64,000 nucleotides of DNA from Borreliella valaisiana VS116. Its GTDB lineage: Bacteria; Spirochaetota; Spirochaetia; Borreliales; Borreliaceae. The notes under the pieces were generated by a model, which was given only the letters and a program-made list of their open reading frames with translations, had not been told where the DNA came from and did no database searches. Positions 31,362-42,383 of this stretch are shown in pieces (the first letter of the stretch is position 1; each line of letters starts with the position of its first letter). Position numbers and translations under genes: made by a program. The stretch is from assembly GCF_000170955.2 (NCBI RefSeq), contig NZ_ABCY02000001.1, positions 849,295 through 913,294 of the forward strand, written 5' to 3'.

Positions 31362-32297
31362 ATGAAACGTTATTTAGCAATTGATGTTGGTGGAACTAGT
31401 ACCAAGTATTCGCTAGCAGATTCAAGCGGTGTTTTTTTTGATAAAAATGAAATAAGTACAGGTGCTACTTCTGACGAACAAGTAAATATTTTAGTTAACC
31501 TTATTAATTCTTACAAAGAATCAAGCGATATAGCGGGGGTTGCAATTTGTATTCCTGGGTTTGTTGATCTTCAGGGAAATGTTATTAGAGTAAATGCTAT
31601 TTCTGGCTTTGTTAATTATCCTTTAAAAGAAAGATTAGAATCTTTAACCGGAATAAATACAGAGATTGAAAATGATGCTAATTGTGTAGCCTTAGCAGAA
31701 AAATTTAAGGGTAATGCTGTTGATTCTAATGATTTTATTGCTATAACTCTTGGCACAGGAATTGGTGCTGGAATTTTTACAAATGGCAAACTTTTAAGAG
31801 GAAGTTCTTTTATGTCTGGAGAAGTTGGATTTATGATTACTAGAGGTATTAGCAATAATATTCCTTTTAATTGTAGATGGGAATCCATTTCTTCTGTTTT
31901 AGCCTTAAGGAAAAGAGTTGCTATGCGCTTGGAGAAGCCTTTAAAAGAGATTTCAGGAGAGTGTGTTTTTGATCTTGCTGAGAATGGAAATATTCATGCA
32001 AAAAATGAAGTTGACAGATTTTTTGAGAATTTATCATTTGGTATCTTTAATTTAACTTTTATTTTAAATCCTGAAAAAATTTTGATTGGAGGAGGAATAA
32101 GTGCAAGGCCTGATTTAATAGATAGAATATATGAAAAATTAGAAAATTTATGGTCTTTAGAAATGGCTTTTATTAATAATAATAATATAAAAAATCTTGT
32201 AACACTTGAGCCTACTAAATTTAATAATGAATCTGGTAAAATTGGAGCTTTGTATCATTATTTTACTTGCAAAAAGCAAAATAATGTCTTTTTTTAA
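31362..32297 (+). CDS. ROK-family protein (sugar kinase-like)
   Basis: A 311-residue ROK protein without a DNA-binding domain. MKRYLAIDVGGTSTKYSLAD is the phosphate-1 loop, IENDANCVALAE carries the catalytic Asp, and ITLGTGIGAGIF is the second loop. ILIGGGISARPDLI ends the adenosine site. This layout is that of glucokinase- or NagK-like sugar kinases rather than repressors, although B. burgdorferi annotation has named it xylR. The usual CxCGxxGC zinc motif is missing; only FNCRWES remains at that place. The substrate is unknown. Confidence 0.85.
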   Translation: MKRYLAIDVGGTSTKYSLADSSGVFFDKNEISTGATSDEQVNILVNLINSYKESSDIAGVAICIPGFVDLQGNVIRVNAISGFVNYPLKERLESLTGINTEIENDANCVALAEKFKGNAVDSNDFIAITLGTGIGAGIFTNGKLLRGSSFMSGEVGFMITRGISNNIPFNCRWESISSVLALRKRVAMRLEKPLKEISGECVFDLAENGNIHAKNEVDRFFENLSFGIFNLTFILNPEKILIGGGISARPDLIDRIYEKLENLWSLEMAFINNNNIKNLVTLEPTKFNNESGKIGALYHYFTCKKQNNVFF

Positions 32298-32313
32298 GGG
32301 TTGGTAAGAATTT

Positions 32314-33141
32314 TTAAGTTTGAATATTTGAAGCTAGTTTTGCTATAAAGTTTTCAACACTAGATTTTTGAATATTAAATTCTATTTCTACTGTATTTGG
32401 GTCTTTTATTGTGGCTTTTATGTGACTTGATATTGCAAGATTAGTTGTGTTTGCTAAGACAGTTGGAATTAACTTTTTTGACAATATTTTTACTATTGAT
32501 GGGTTGTTTGTTTTGATCAAAGATTTGAAAATATATTCATTTTGATTTAGGCTGTTTATAGACAAGGTCCCACTGCTAAAAGGGATTAAATTTTTACTAC
32601 TTACTATTTGGTCTGGAAGCAGTAATGCTGAATCTTGAATCCAAAAAAACATTTCATTTTTTTCTATTTCTTTAGTATATTTTGTTGTTAGTATATTGTT
32701 GTCTTTTAAGGTTTTATCTTTTTGGTTTATTGTAATACTGGTTCTAGCTCTGTTTGGGGTAATGTATATGTTTGAATTTTTGAGTTTCCATTTTGGATTT
32801 GTAAGTATATTGCCTATTGATTCTGTATTTCTATTTTTATGAATTCCCCAGAAAATATCTTTTGGGAAATTGCCCATTACCAGTAGAGCAAAGTCGTTAT
32901 TTTCTTTTTTATAGCTAAAGTATAAATCGCTTATAAGTCCTAGAATGGATTTATATTTAGGGCTTAAGGAGTTGTAAATAGATCTATTTTTAATTAAATT
33001 CACATGGGCATATAAATTTGCATCAGGCAAAAGTTCCATTAAGTAATTTAGATTTTGCTTTGGAGGGCTGTAAGGCAGACTAGCGCATCCCACCATAATA
33101 AGGCACAAAATGGTAATTATTTTTGTTAATATTTTCAACAT
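32314..33141 (-). CDS. Lipoprotein of unknown function
   Basis: A 275-residue protein with a lipoprotein signal: [19 protein letters not shown], Cys at about residue 19, then ASLPYSPP. The mature part is a mixed alpha/beta chain with no recognised motif. [20 protein letters not shown] and [11 protein letters not shown] may belong to a two-layer domain. Its start overlaps the end of ileS by 7 bases, so it is translated from the ileS mRNA. It corresponds by position to BB0832. Confidence 0.75.
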   Translation of the reverse strand: MLKILTKIITILCLIMVGCASLPYSPPKQNLNYLMELLPDANLYAHVNLIKNRSIYNSLSPKYKSILGLISDLYFSYKKENNDFALLVMGNFPKDIFWGIHKNRNTESIGNILTNPKWKLKNSNIYITPNRARTSITINQKDKTLKDNNILTTKYTKEIEKNEMFFWIQDSALLLPDQIVSSKNLIPFSSGTLSINSLNQNEYIFKSLIKTNNPSIVKILSKKLIPTVLANTTNLAISSHIKATIKDPNTVEIEFNIQKSSVENFIAKLASNIQT

Positions 33142-36100
33142 TTTTCAATTCCTATTATTGTGAACATGTCATCGTTAAGGTGTATTTTTTTCTCTAGCTT
33201 ACTTTCGTTTGAAATGATATTTAAGGTTAATGTTTCAGTTTTAATATATTTTTCAAATTTATTTAGTATTTTTTTCAATGTTGCATTATTTTCTATGTAT
33301 AAGTTGATTCTATCGCTAACATCAAAATTTTTTTCTTTTCTTAAATTTTGAACTTGTCTTACAAATTCTCTTGTAAGTCCTTCTAAGTATAATTCTTGTG
33401 TTATTAGTGAGTCTATTCCTATTGTAATAGAGTCTTCATTTATTACTTTTAAATTATCTTTTTCTTCTCTCTCTAATATTATATCATTTAATGACAAGTA
33501 ATACTTTGTATTAGCTACTTTTATTTCGTAAGATATTCCATTTATTATTTTTATTATGTCTTCATTTTTTAGCTTGCTAATTTCAATAGATACTAATTTC
33601 ATATCTTTGCCAAGTTTTTTTCCAAGTTCTTTAAAGTTTGCTTTTGCTTTGTAAGTTATGAGCTCCTCTTCGTTAGATTTTATTTTCATTTCTTTTGCAT
33701 TTATTTCATCTAATATTATTTCTTGCATTTCTATTAGCATATTTTGTTCATTTTGATTTTTTGTGACAATATATATTGTACTAATAGGCATACGTATTTT
33801 TATATTATGTAATGATCTCAGCGATCTTGCCATTGAAGTTATTTTTCTTGCAAGATTTATTTTCTCTTCAATTGTTTTGTTGATGAAATTTTCATTTGCT
33901 TTTGGATAATCGTTAAGGTGTATTGATTGTTTGTCTTCATCGGTTTTTAAATTTTGATAAATCTCTTCTGTTATAAATGGAATAAAAGGCGCAAGTAAAA
34001 TCATTAAAGTCTTGATTGCATAATATAATGTTTCGTAGGCGTCATTTTTGTCTTTATCATTTTCTGATTTCCAAAATCTTCTTCTTGATCTTCTTATATA
34101 CCAATTATTTAATTTATCTATAAATTCAAGTAAAGATTCTATTGATTTTGTTAAATTATATTTGTCTATTTCTTTATTTAGTGTGTTTTTTAGGCTTTCA
34201 ATTTCGCTTATGATCCATTTGTCAAGGGTGTTGTTTTTAACTAAGTTGGGATTTTTTGGAGGTTTAAATTTATCAATTATTGCATAAGTTGTGAAAAAGG
34301 AATAAGCATTCCAAATGGGTATTATTATGTTTTTAAGAACGTCTCTTACCCCATTGTCGCTATATTTTAAATCGTCAGCCTTGACTACAGGGCTCATTAT
34401 TAAATAAAGTCTTAAGGCATCAGCTCCAAAGGTGTTTATTACCTTCATTGGGTCTGTATAATTTTTAAAGGATTTTGACATTTTTCTTCCATCGCTTGAA
34501 AGCACAAGTCCATTTACAATGACATTTTTGAATGCTGTGCTTTCAAAAAGAGAAGCCCCCAGGATTGTAAGAGTATAAAACCATCCCCTTGTTTGATCTA
34601 GACCTTCTGCAATAAAGTCAGCAGGAAATACATTTTTAAAATTACTTTCATTTGTGAATGGATAATGATTGCTTGCGTAAGGCATTGCTCCAGATTCAAA
34701 CCAGCAATCTAGAACTTCGCTTGTTCTGATAAACGTGCCGCCGTCTTTGCTTGGCCAGGTTATTTTATCTATGGTGTCTTTGTGTAAGTCTTCGATTTTT
34801 TGACCGGACAGCTCTTCAAGCTCTTGTTTTGATCCAATGCAAATTTTTTTCCCTGTTTTTGAACATATCCAAATTGGAATTGGATTTCCCCAAAATCTGT
34901 TTCTGCTTATTGCCCAGTCCTTTGCATTTTCTAGCCATTTTCCAAATCTTCCTTTTTTTAAATGAGCTGGCATCCAATTAATTTTTTCATTTATTTCTAA
35001 GAGTTTAGTTTTTATTTTTTCTACATTTACAAACCATGAACTTATTGGTCTGTAAATAATTGGGCAGTTTGTTCTGTAACAAAATGGATATCTGTGTAGA
35101 TAATTTTCTCTTTTGAATAAAAAATTGCGGAATTTTAGGTTTTCTATTATCTTTTTGTCAGCATCTTTTACAAAAAGTCCTTTAAAATCTTTTACTTGAT
35201 TTGTGAATTTACATTCAGCATCTAAGGGATCTATTATATCTACATTTGTGTGTTTTTTAAGTATTTTATAGTCTTCTTCTCCATAAGGAGCAATATGAAC
35301 AATTCCTGTCCCATCGTCAATTGTAACATAATCGGCTGTGTGAACCTTAAAAGCTCCTTTATCTTTTTGTTCTAAAAAGTAGTTAAAAATAGGTTCATAT
35401 TCTATTCCTTCAAGCTTGCTTCCTTTAAATTTTTCTATAATAGTATATGAATTTTCATCATCATAATAACTATTAAGCCTTTTTGATCCAAGTATTAAAA
35501 TCTCTTTTTTTATTTTGTCAAAAATTTTAGAATATTCTATTTCTTGTCCTACTGCAATTCCAAGGTTTGAGGGCAATGTCCAAGGGGTGGTTGTCCATGC
35601 TAGTAAGTATTCGTTTTTGTTTTTGATTTTAAATTTTATTGTTAATGATGGGTCATTGACTTCTCTATATTCTCCAAGATTCACTTCAAAGTTTGAAAGC
35701 GGAGTTGCAAGTTTTGGAGAATAGGGTAGTACATAATAGCTTTCATATATTAAACCTTTGTTGTAAAGATTTTTAAATACCCACCACACAGATTCCATGA
35801 AACTTATGTCCATAGTTTTGTAGCCTTTTTCAAAATCTACCCATCTTCCAAGCCTTAAGATTATATTTTTCCATTCTTCTGTATATCTGAGTACTATTTT
35901 TTTGCATTCTTTGTTAAAATTTTCAATGCCATAATTTTCTATTTCGTATTTACCAGAAATTCCCAATTTTTTTTCTACTTCGTATTCGACGGGTAGTCCG
36001 TGAGTGTCCCATCCAAAATTTCTTTTAACATATTTACCTTGCATTGTTTGATATCTTGGAATTATGTCTTTTATTGTGTTTGGAACAAAATGCCCAAAAT

Positions 36101-36263
36101 GAGGAAGTCCTGTTGCAAAAGGTGGTCCGTCATAAAATGTAAATTCTTCACACCCTTCTCTTTGTTCCATTGATTTTTCAAAGATCTTGTTATCAGTCCA
36201 AAATTTTAATATTTTTTCTTCTATTTTAGGAAAATTTGCTTTGTTTTCTACTTTTTTAAACAT
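33135..36263 (-). CDS. ileS: Isoleucine--tRNA ligase, eukaryote-like type
   Basis: IleRS charges tRNA-Ile. The 1042 residues have the HIGH motif as GLPHFGH (about 55), an editing domain (about 200-400), and the KMSKS loop in [14 protein letters not shown] (about 595). An anticodon-binding domain and a long C-terminal extension follow. The [19 protein letters not shown] start and the C-terminal domain in place of a zinc finger mark the eukaryote-like (IleRS2) class, which is typically less sensitive to mupirocin. The lipoprotein gene downstream overlaps it. Confidence 0.95.
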   Translation of the reverse strand: MFKKVENKANFPKIEEKILKFWTDNKIFEKSMEQREGCEEFTFYDGPPFATGLPHFGHFVPNTIKDIIPRYQTMQGKYVKRNFGWDTHGLPVEYEVEKKLGISGKYEIENYGIENFNKECKKIVLRYTEEWKNIILRLGRWVDFEKGYKTMDISFMESVWWVFKNLYNKGLIYESYYVLPYSPKLATPLSNFEVNLGEYREVNDPSLTIKFKIKNKNEYLLAWTTTPWTLPSNLGIAVGQEIEYSKIFDKIKKEILILGSKRLNSYYDDENSYTIIEKFKGSKLEGIEYEPIFNYFLEQKDKGAFKVHTADYVTIDDGTGIVHIAPYGEEDYKILKKHTNVDIIDPLDAECKFTNQVKDFKGLFVKDADKKIIENLKFRNFLFKRENYLHRYPFCYRTNCPIIYRPISSWFVNVEKIKTKLLEINEKINWMPAHLKKGRFGKWLENAKDWAISRNRFWGNPIPIWICSKTGKKICIGSKQELEELSGQKIEDLHKDTIDKITWPSKDGGTFIRTSEVLDCWFESGAMPYASNHYPFTNESNFKNVFPADFIAEGLDQTRGWFYTLTILGASLFESTAFKNVIVNGLVLSSDGRKMSKSFKNYTDPMKVINTFGADALRLYLIMSPVVKADDLKYSDNGVRDVLKNIIIPIWNAYSFFTTYAIIDKFKPPKNPNLVKNNTLDKWIISEIESLKNTLNKEIDKYNLTKSIESLLEFIDKLNNWYIRRSRRRFWKSENDKDKNDAYETLYYAIKTLMILLAPFIPFITEEIYQNLKTDEDKQSIHLNDYPKANENFINKTIEEKINLARKITSMARSLRSLHNIKIRMPISTIYIVTKNQNEQNMLIEMQEIILDEINAKEMKIKSNEEELITYKAKANFKELGKKLGKDMKLVSIEISKLKNEDIIKIINGISYEIKVANTKYYLSLNDIILEREEKDNLKVINEDSITIGIDSLITQELYLEGLTREFVRQVQNLRKEKNFDVSDRINLYIENNATLKKILNKFEKYIKTETLTLNIISNESKLEKKIHLNDDMFTIIGIEKC

Positions 36264-36283
36264 ATTAATATTATAATTCTCCT

Positions 36284-38503
36284 TTATTCTATTATTATTT
36301 CTTCTTTTTCTAAATGAATTGTTATTTTATTTATGTTTTGATTTTCAGCTATTTTGGTGATAATATTTTCTTCTATTTTTTCCTTTATTGCAGCAATCAC
36401 GCTTCTTGCTCCTGAATTTTTTTTATAGTATTTTGTGGTTATGAATTTGTTAATATCTTTTTGTATTTCTATTTCAATTCCTTTAGAGTTTAATTTTGTT
36501 TTAAGGGCATTTAAGTAGTTTTTGCAAATTTCTTCTACATTGTCCTTTGTAAGAACATTTAAGATAATTTTTTTTTGAATTTTGTCTAAAAAGGACAACT
36601 TAAATCTTTTTTCAAGATCTTGCTTTATTTCTTCTTTAAAATTTTTTGTTTCTGCGTTTTTTTGTTGATTTTTGTTAAATCCAATATTATTCTCTCCAAG
36701 AAGCATTCGAGATCCAACGTTTGTAGTCATTATTATAAATGTGTTTTTAAATAGTATTTTATCTTCTTTGCTGTCAATAAGTTCTCCATTTTCAAGCATT
36801 TGACTTATTAAGTTTAATATAGAGTTGTGGGCATTTTCAATGTTTTCAAACAATATTAAAGTTTCAAATGAATTTTTTAATTTGTTTGTTAAAATTCCTC
36901 CATCGGAGTAGCCCACGTATCCTGGATTTGTGCCAATTAATTTTGAAATAGAGTTTTCTTCTCTGTAATCTGACATATCTAGTTTTAATATTGAATTTTG
37001 ATCCTTAATAATTTTTTTAGATAGTTCATCAGTTAGAGTAGTTTTTCCACATCCATTTGATCCTATTAACAATATTGAAGTTAGAGGTTTGAAATCGTCA
37101 TTGAGTCCAAGTTTGACTTTAATAATTTCTTTAATAAATTCGCTTACTGCATGTTTTTGCCCGATCACTTTTTGATTAATTTTGTTCTCTACTTCTTTTA
37201 ATTCTAAAATTTCTTCTTTTATGTTATTTGCTGTTTTAATAGATAGTATTTCATTTATTGCTTTTTGTATATCATCCGATGTTATGATATTGTCTTTTGT
37301 AAGCTCTTCCTTTTTAATTGCACCGGCAATGTCTATTATATCTATTGCTTTATCTGGAAATCTTTTATTTATTAGATATTTGGATGAAAGTTTTACTATA
37401 TTTGTAAGCGCACTTTTTTCATAGATCACCCCATGATAGTCTTCGAAATTTTTTGCAATATTTTTGATTATTTTTAGTGTATCTTTTTCATTTGGCTCTC
37501 TTACAGTAATTGTTTGAAATCTTCTGGCGAATGCTTTGTCTTTTGAAATATATTTTCGGTATTCATTGTAAGTAGTTGCTCCAATAATTTGTATTTCAGC
37601 TCTAGAAAGTGATGGTTTTAATATATTTGATGCATCAAGAGATCCTTCTGAGTTCCCAGCTCCTATTAAAGTGTGTATTTCGTCAATAAATATTATTGTG
37701 TTTTTATTTTTTTCAATATACTTAATTATATTGTTTAAACGGTCTTCAAACTCACCTCTATATTTTGTTCCCGATACCAAATTTGAAACTTTAAGCATTA
37801 AAATTGTTTTGTCTTGTAGTTTGCTACTTATTTTTTTTTGGACTATGCTTGATGCAAGTCCTTCAACTATTGCTGTTTTTCCTACCCCAGGCTCACCTAT
37901 TAGCATTGCGCTATTTTTGTTTCTTCTCAAGAGTATATTTGTAAGAGTTTTAAGCTCTTCTTCTCTTCCAATCAGGGGATCTAATTTTTTATCTTTTGCA
38001 AGTGCTGTTAAATTTTTGACATACTTTCCGATTTCGAAGTTTTCATTTTCAAGTCGTATTTCTTCATCAAATTCTTTGTAGGTTTCAATTAATCTTATTT
38101 TATTTTTTTCCATGTATTCTAATATATTTTGATCTTTAAAGTCGAAGCTGGATTTACTTAGTTTATATTTTTTTAGGAGTTTTTTGTTTTTTAATATTTG
38201 ATAGAAAATTTCTTTTGATCCTATTAAGGATTTAGATTTAAACTCCTTTTTAGCTTCTTTTATAAGAGTAAAGATTTCTTTATTGATTTTTGGAATCATT
38301 ATTTCATTTTTTTCTATTAAAATTTTTTCTAATTTATCTATTTCACAAATAACTTCTTGTTTAATGCTTTTAAGAGTTTTGGTGTCTATGAATTTTATTT
38401 CAGATTTTTTGGGAGTAGTAATTATAGACATTAATAGGTGCCAAATTGAAACCTCTTTATTTTTATTTTTTCTTGCAATTTCTTTTGAATCTATTTCTAC
38501 CAA
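36284..38503 (-). CDS. clpC: ClpA/ClpC-type AAA+ unfoldase
   Basis: A 739-residue Clp ATPase with two AAA+ modules. D1 has [15 protein letters not shown] and [15 protein letters not shown]2 has [17 protein letters not shown]. The loop IGFN before the C-terminal domain is the IGF/IGL tripeptide that docks ClpP, so a ClpP partner is expected. No coiled-coil middle domain is seen, which makes it ClpA-like in layout even though B. burgdorferi annotation uses clpC. The N-terminal domain is short. The start is uncertain: TTG at 38503 lacks a ribosome site, while an in-frame ATT at 38530 follows GGAG. Confidence 0.87.
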   Translation of the reverse strand: MVEIDSKEIARKNKNKEVSIWHLLMSIITTPKKSEIKFIDTKTLKSIKQEVICEIDKLEKILIEKNEIMIPKINKEIFTLIKEAKKEFKSKSLIGSKEIFYQILKNKKLLKKYKLSKSSFDFKDQNILEYMEKNKIRLIETYKEFDEEIRLENENFEIGKYVKNLTALAKDKKLDPLIGREEELKTLTNILLRRNKNSAMLIGEPGVGKTAIVEGLASSIVQKKISSKLQDKTILMLKVSNLVSGTKYRGEFEDRLNNIIKYIEKNKNTIIFIDEIHTLIGAGNSEGSLDASNILKPSLSRAEIQIIGATTYNEYRKYISKDKAFARRFQTITVREPNEKDTLKIIKNIAKNFEDYHGVIYEKSALTNIVKLSSKYLINKRFPDKAIDIIDIAGAIKKEELTKDNIITSDDIQKAINEILSIKTANNIKEEILELKEVENKINQKVIGQKHAVSEFIKEIIKVKLGLNDDFKPLTSILLIGSNGCGKTTLTDELSKKIIKDQNSILKLDMSDYREENSISKLIGTNPGYVGYSDGGILTNKLKNSFETLILFENIENAHNSILNLISQMLENGELIDSKEDKILFKNTFIIMTTNVGSRMLLGENNIGFNKNQQKNAETKNFKEEIKQDLEKRFKLSFLDKIQKKIILNVLTKDNVEEICKNYLNALKTKLNSKGIEIEIQKDINKFITTKYYKKNSGARSVIAAIKEKIEENIITKIAENQNINKITIHLEKEEIIIE

Positions 38504-38525
38504 ATTTATTAAATTTTCTGTTATG

Positions 38526-40235
38526 TTAATATTTTTTTATCTCCATCTTTATTGCATTTATTATACCAAATATTTTATGTTTTTCCTTATATTCGAGTTT
38601 TACAGATATGTAAAATTTAATTTTTGGTTCTGTTCCAGAGGGTCTTACGGTTATTGCAATTTCGTTTTCAAGTATAAATTTTATTGCGTTTATAGGATAT
38701 TTATATTCTTTGATTTCTGAAATTTCTTTTTTGAAGTTGATCTTTTTAAGAGTTTTATAGTCTAATTTTTCAATTATTTTAATTCCTGCGAATTGCATTT
38801 TTTGTTCTTTTCTCAGCTTTAACATTATTGCTTCTCTTTGAATTTCTCCGTTAGCTCCTTCAAAGTTTTTTTCTATATTAAATTCTTCATAATATCCAAA
38901 TTCTTTATATATTTTTTCAAGATAATTTTTAATTGTTTGTTGCTTAGCTTTTAAATCAAGTACTAAAGAACAAATTCCTTTTATTGCTGAAAATGCATCC
39001 TTATCTCTAACTGTTTTTCCTATTAGGTATCCATGACTTTCTTCGCATGCAAAAGCAAATTTTTTATTTGGTTCATTTTTTTCCATTTCATCAATTAAGC
39101 TTCCTATCCATTTAAATCCCGTGTAAGTTCTAAAAATTTGAGAACCATATTTTTTTGCAATTTTTTCTAGCATTTGTGTTGTTACAAACGATGATATTAC
39201 AAATGTATTTTTAGGATTTATTTCTTTTGAGAGTATATAGTTCATTAAAATGCATGATATTTGATTTCCGTTTAAGAATATCCATTCGTTTTGGTCTTTA
39301 AATGCAATTCCTATTCTGTCAGCATCTGGATCTGTTGCAAGTGCAATGTCACAATCTTCTTTTTTTGCAAGCTCTATTACTTTAATCATTGATGTTTTTT
39401 TTTCTGGATTAGGATATTTTATTGTTGGAAATTCGGAGTTTGGCATTATTTGACTTTTTTCCAAAAAAAGCTGTATTTTACTATTTTCAAAGAGTTTTTT
39501 TATTATGGTTCCACCGGTTCCATGTAGTGCCGTGTAGGCTATTTTTAAGTTTGTTTTTTTACTGCTCTTTTCAAAATCAGAGAATTCTTTGTTTATTGTT
39601 TTTACGTACTCTTTGTCTATTTCATTGCCGAGTTCTTTGATAATCTTTTTTTCAATACCTTCTTTTATGGTAATTGTATTTATTATGTTTTTTACTTTTT
39701 TAATTTCATTAGTTATTAGTGTGTCATGAGGAGGCATCATTTGGATTCCACCTTTCCAGTATGCTTTGTAACCATTATATTCTTTTGAATTATGACTTGC
39801 TGTTATCATAACACCAACATCACAATCAAATTTTCTTATTGTATAAGATAGTTGGGGGGTAGGTCTCAGTTTTTTGTATATATATGTTTCAAAATTATTT
39901 GAGGCAAAAATTTGAGCAGCGCTGTAAGCAAATTCTTTTGAAAAATATCTTGAATCATAACTTATTGCAACTTTGGGGTTTTTATTTATTTTAAGTACAT
40001 AGTTACATATTCCTTGGCTTATTTTTTTTATATTATACGTGTTTATGTAGCATGTTCCAGCTCCAATGATCCCTCTCATTCCAGCAGTGCCAAATTCTAG
40101 ATCTTTGTAAAATCTGTTTAGAATTTCTGGTTCATTATTTGTTTTTTGAATTTTTATTGCTTCTTTTTGGAAATATATATCTTCTTCAAGAAGAATGTAA
40201 TTTTCCAATTTTCTTTTAGCTTCTATTTTTTGCAT
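38526..40235 (-). CDS. Phosphoglucomutase/phosphomannomutase (alpha-D-phosphohexomutase)
   Basis: A 569-residue enzyme of the long phosphohexomutase class, interconverting hexose 1- and 6-phosphates. The catalytic Ser lies in GVMITASHNSKEYNGYKAYW (about 150), the metal loop is ATDPDADRIGIA (about 315), and the sugar loop CEESHGYL and the phosphate loop RPSGTEPKIKFY follow. Specificity (Glc, Man or deoxyribose) cannot be read from motifs alone. The ATG at 40235 follows AAGGAT; a TTG three bases upstream is less likely. Its stop abuts the Clp gene. Confidence 0.92.
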   Translation of the reverse strand: MQKIEAKRKLENYILLEEDIYFQKEAIKIQKTNNEPEILNRFYKDLEFGTAGMRGIIGAGTCYINTYNIKKISQGICNYVLKINKNPKVAISYDSRYFSKEFAYSAAQIFASNNFETYIYKKLRPTPQLSYTIRKFDCDVGVMITASHNSKEYNGYKAYWKGGIQMMPPHDTLITNEIKKVKNIINTITIKEGIEKKIIKELGNEIDKEYVKTINKEFSDFEKSSKKTNLKIAYTALHGTGGTIIKKLFENSKIQLFLEKSQIMPNSEFPTIKYPNPEKKTSMIKVIELAKKEDCDIALATDPDADRIGIAFKDQNEWIFLNGNQISCILMNYILSKEINPKNTFVISSFVTTQMLEKIAKKYGSQIFRTYTGFKWIGSLIDEMEKNEPNKKFAFACEESHGYLIGKTVRDKDAFSAIKGICSLVLDLKAKQQTIKNYLEKIYKEFGYYEEFNIEKNFEGANGEIQREAIMLKLRKEQKMQFAGIKIIEKLDYKTLKKINFKKEISEIKEYKYPINAIKFILENEIAITVRPSGTEPKIKFYISVKLEYKEKHKIFGIINAIKMEIKKY

Positions 40236-40308
40236 CAATTATCCTTTTTATTTTATTTTTTCAAACAAAGATTAATTAAATTATATTGATTTATAATGAA
40301 TTATATAC

Positions 40309-40337
40309 TTGATATAGAATTTATTATTAGATAATTT
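40309..40337 (+). promoter_or_regulatory. Weak candidate promoter of uvrB-uvrA
   Basis: TTGATA at 40309-40314 and TAATTT at 40332-40337 are 17 bases apart, 35 bases before the uvrB ATG, in the gap between divergent genes. The -10 box is a poor match, so this is tentative. Confidence 0.3.
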
Positions 40338-40372
40338 ATAAGAATGTATATTAAATTTTGGTCGTTAAATTA

Positions 40373-42367
40373 ATGATAGATTTTTTTTTGAAGTCAGAAT
40401 ATCTTCCTGCTGGTGATCAACCTAAAGCAATAAAAGAGATTAAAAATTCTATTTTGCTGGGAAATAAGTATCAAACATTAAAAGGTGTTACAGGGAGCGG
40501 AAAGACTTTCACAATTGCAAATATAATTAGAGATCTAAACAGGCCCGCCTTAGTTGTCAGTCATAACAAAACATTAGCAGCACAGCTTTATAGAGAGTTT
40601 AAAGATTTTTTTCCAAACAATGCCGTTGAATATTTTGTTTCTTATTATGATTATTATCAGCCAGAATCCTATGTTCCTTCAAAAGATTTATTTATTGAAA
40701 AAGAAGCTACTATTAATACTGAGATAGAAATCAAGCGAATAAGGACGGTAACGTCTCTTGCCAAAAGACGAGATGTTATTGTTGTTGCAACCGTATCTTC
40801 AATTTATGCGCTTGGATCTCCAGATTTTTTCAAAAAATCAGCACGAGAATTTTTTGTAGGCCAAAAAATTTCTATTAAAGAAATATCAGATATTTTTGTA
40901 GAGCTTTATTATGAGAGAACTTTGATAAATCTAGAGAGAGATAAATTTTCAATTAAGGGAGATATTGTTGAAATTTGGCCTAGCAGTGAGCATGGAGAGT
41001 TTGCTTATCGAATTTGTTTGGATTTTGATGAAATTGTTAAAATATATAGGATTACTTCCTTTTCTAAAAAAAATTTAGGAACTACAAATAGTTTTACTCT
41101 TTTTGCTAAATCTTATTTTGTAATTCCTTATAAAAATGTATTAGAAGCGATACCCAAAATATCTCATGATTTGGATCTTCAATGTCAATATTTTAAAGAT
41201 AATGGCAAGCTTGTAGAAGCCGAGAGACTTAAGCAGAGGGTAGGGTATGATTTGGAAATGCTTAGAGAAACAGGATTTTGCTCGGGCATTGAAAATTATT
41301 CTAAATATTTGAGTGGAAGTACAATGGGAAGACCTTATTGTCTTTTTGATTTTTTCTCGAAAGATTACTTATTGTTTGTAGATGAATCTCATGTTACGTT
41401 GCCTCAATTTAGAGGAATGTATAATGGAGATTATTCTAGAAAATTGAATCTTGTTAACTTTGGATTTAGACTTCCTGCAGCTCTTGAAAACAGACCTCTT
41501 AAATATGATGAATTTGATGCATTAATTAATCAGGTTGTATTTGTTTCTGCAACTCCAGGTTTTGAAGAGAATGAAAAGAGTAGTGTGGTTGTTGATCAAA
41601 TAATTCGTCCTACAGGTCTTGTTGATCCCGAAATTATTACTAGGCATTCTGATGGTCAAATGGAAGATCTTTATAGCGAGATTCAAAAAAGAGTAGCCCT
41701 TAAAGAACGAGTTTTAATTACTACTTTGACAAAAAAAATGTCTGAAGATTTAACTGAATATTTAGTAACTCTTGGTGTAAAGGCAAAATATTTACATTCA
41801 GAACTTGACACTCTTGAAAGGGTAGAAGTTATTTCATTGCTTAGAAAATCTGAAATTGATGTTATTGTTGGTATTAACTTACTTAGAGAGGGTTTGGATA
41901 TTCCAGAAGTATCTCTTGTTGTAATATTAGATGCTGATAAAGTGGGATTTTTGAGATCTACTACTTCATTAATACAAACAATTGGCAGGGCTGCTAGAAA
42001 TTCTAATGGTCTTGTAATAATGTATTACGACAAAATAAGTGTAGCTATGCATGAGGCAATTGAGGAGACTAATAGAAGACGTCAAATTCAGATTGATTAT
42101 AATAAAAAAAATAATATTACTCCTAAGACAATTGTTAAGAAGATTCAAAATATTTTAGAAAAAGAACTTAACAATAAATATAAAAACATTAGCTATGATT
42201 TTGAAAAAAATATTTCAGGCAAGAGATTATCTAAAAAAAAGCTTATTAATAAGCTTAAATTTGACTTAGAAGAAGCTGTTAACGATGAAAGGTTTGAAGA
42301 TGCAATTGTTTTAAGAGATAAAATAAAAGAGCTTAGTGGTAAAATCAGTGTGGCTCGTAATAAATAA
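40373..42367 (+). CDS. uvrB: Excinuclease ABC subunit B
   Basis: UvrB is the damage-verifying helicase-like subunit of nucleotide excision repair. The 664 residues show [17 protein letters not shown] (Walker A), [12 protein letters not shown] (beta-hairpin region), [13 protein letters not shown] (Walker B) and [12 protein letters not shown] (motif VI). A C-terminal UVR motif ([20 protein letters not shown]) for UvrC/UvrA contact ends the protein. The frame extends to a TTG at 40358, but the ATG at 40373 gives the normal N-terminus. uvrA follows after 16 bases. Confidence 0.97.
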   Translation: MIDFFLKSEYLPAGDQPKAIKEIKNSILLGNKYQTLKGVTGSGKTFTIANIIRDLNRPALVVSHNKTLAAQLYREFKDFFPNNAVEYFVSYYDYYQPESYVPSKDLFIEKEATINTEIEIKRIRTVTSLAKRRDVIVVATVSSIYALGSPDFFKKSAREFFVGQKISIKEISDIFVELYYERTLINLERDKFSIKGDIVEIWPSSEHGEFAYRICLDFDEIVKIYRITSFSKKNLGTTNSFTLFAKSYFVIPYKNVLEAIPKISHDLDLQCQYFKDNGKLVEAERLKQRVGYDLEMLRETGFCSGIENYSKYLSGSTMGRPYCLFDFFSKDYLLFVDESHVTLPQFRGMYNGDYSRKLNLVNFGFRLPAALENRPLKYDEFDALINQVVFVSATPGFEENEKSSVVVDQIIRPTGLVDPEIITRHSDGQMEDLYSEIQKRVALKERVLITTLTKKMSEDLTEYLVTLGVKAKYLHSELDTLERVEVISLLRKSEIDVIVGINLLREGLDIPEVSLVVILDADKVGFLRSTTSLIQTIGRAARNSNGLVIMYYDKISVAMHEAIEETNRRRQIQIDYNKKNNITPKTIVKKIQNILEKELNNKYKNISYDFEKNISGKRLSKKKLINKLKFDLEEAVNDERFEDAIVLRDKIKELSGKISVARNK

Positions 42368-42383
42368 AAGAGAGGTGTAATCT

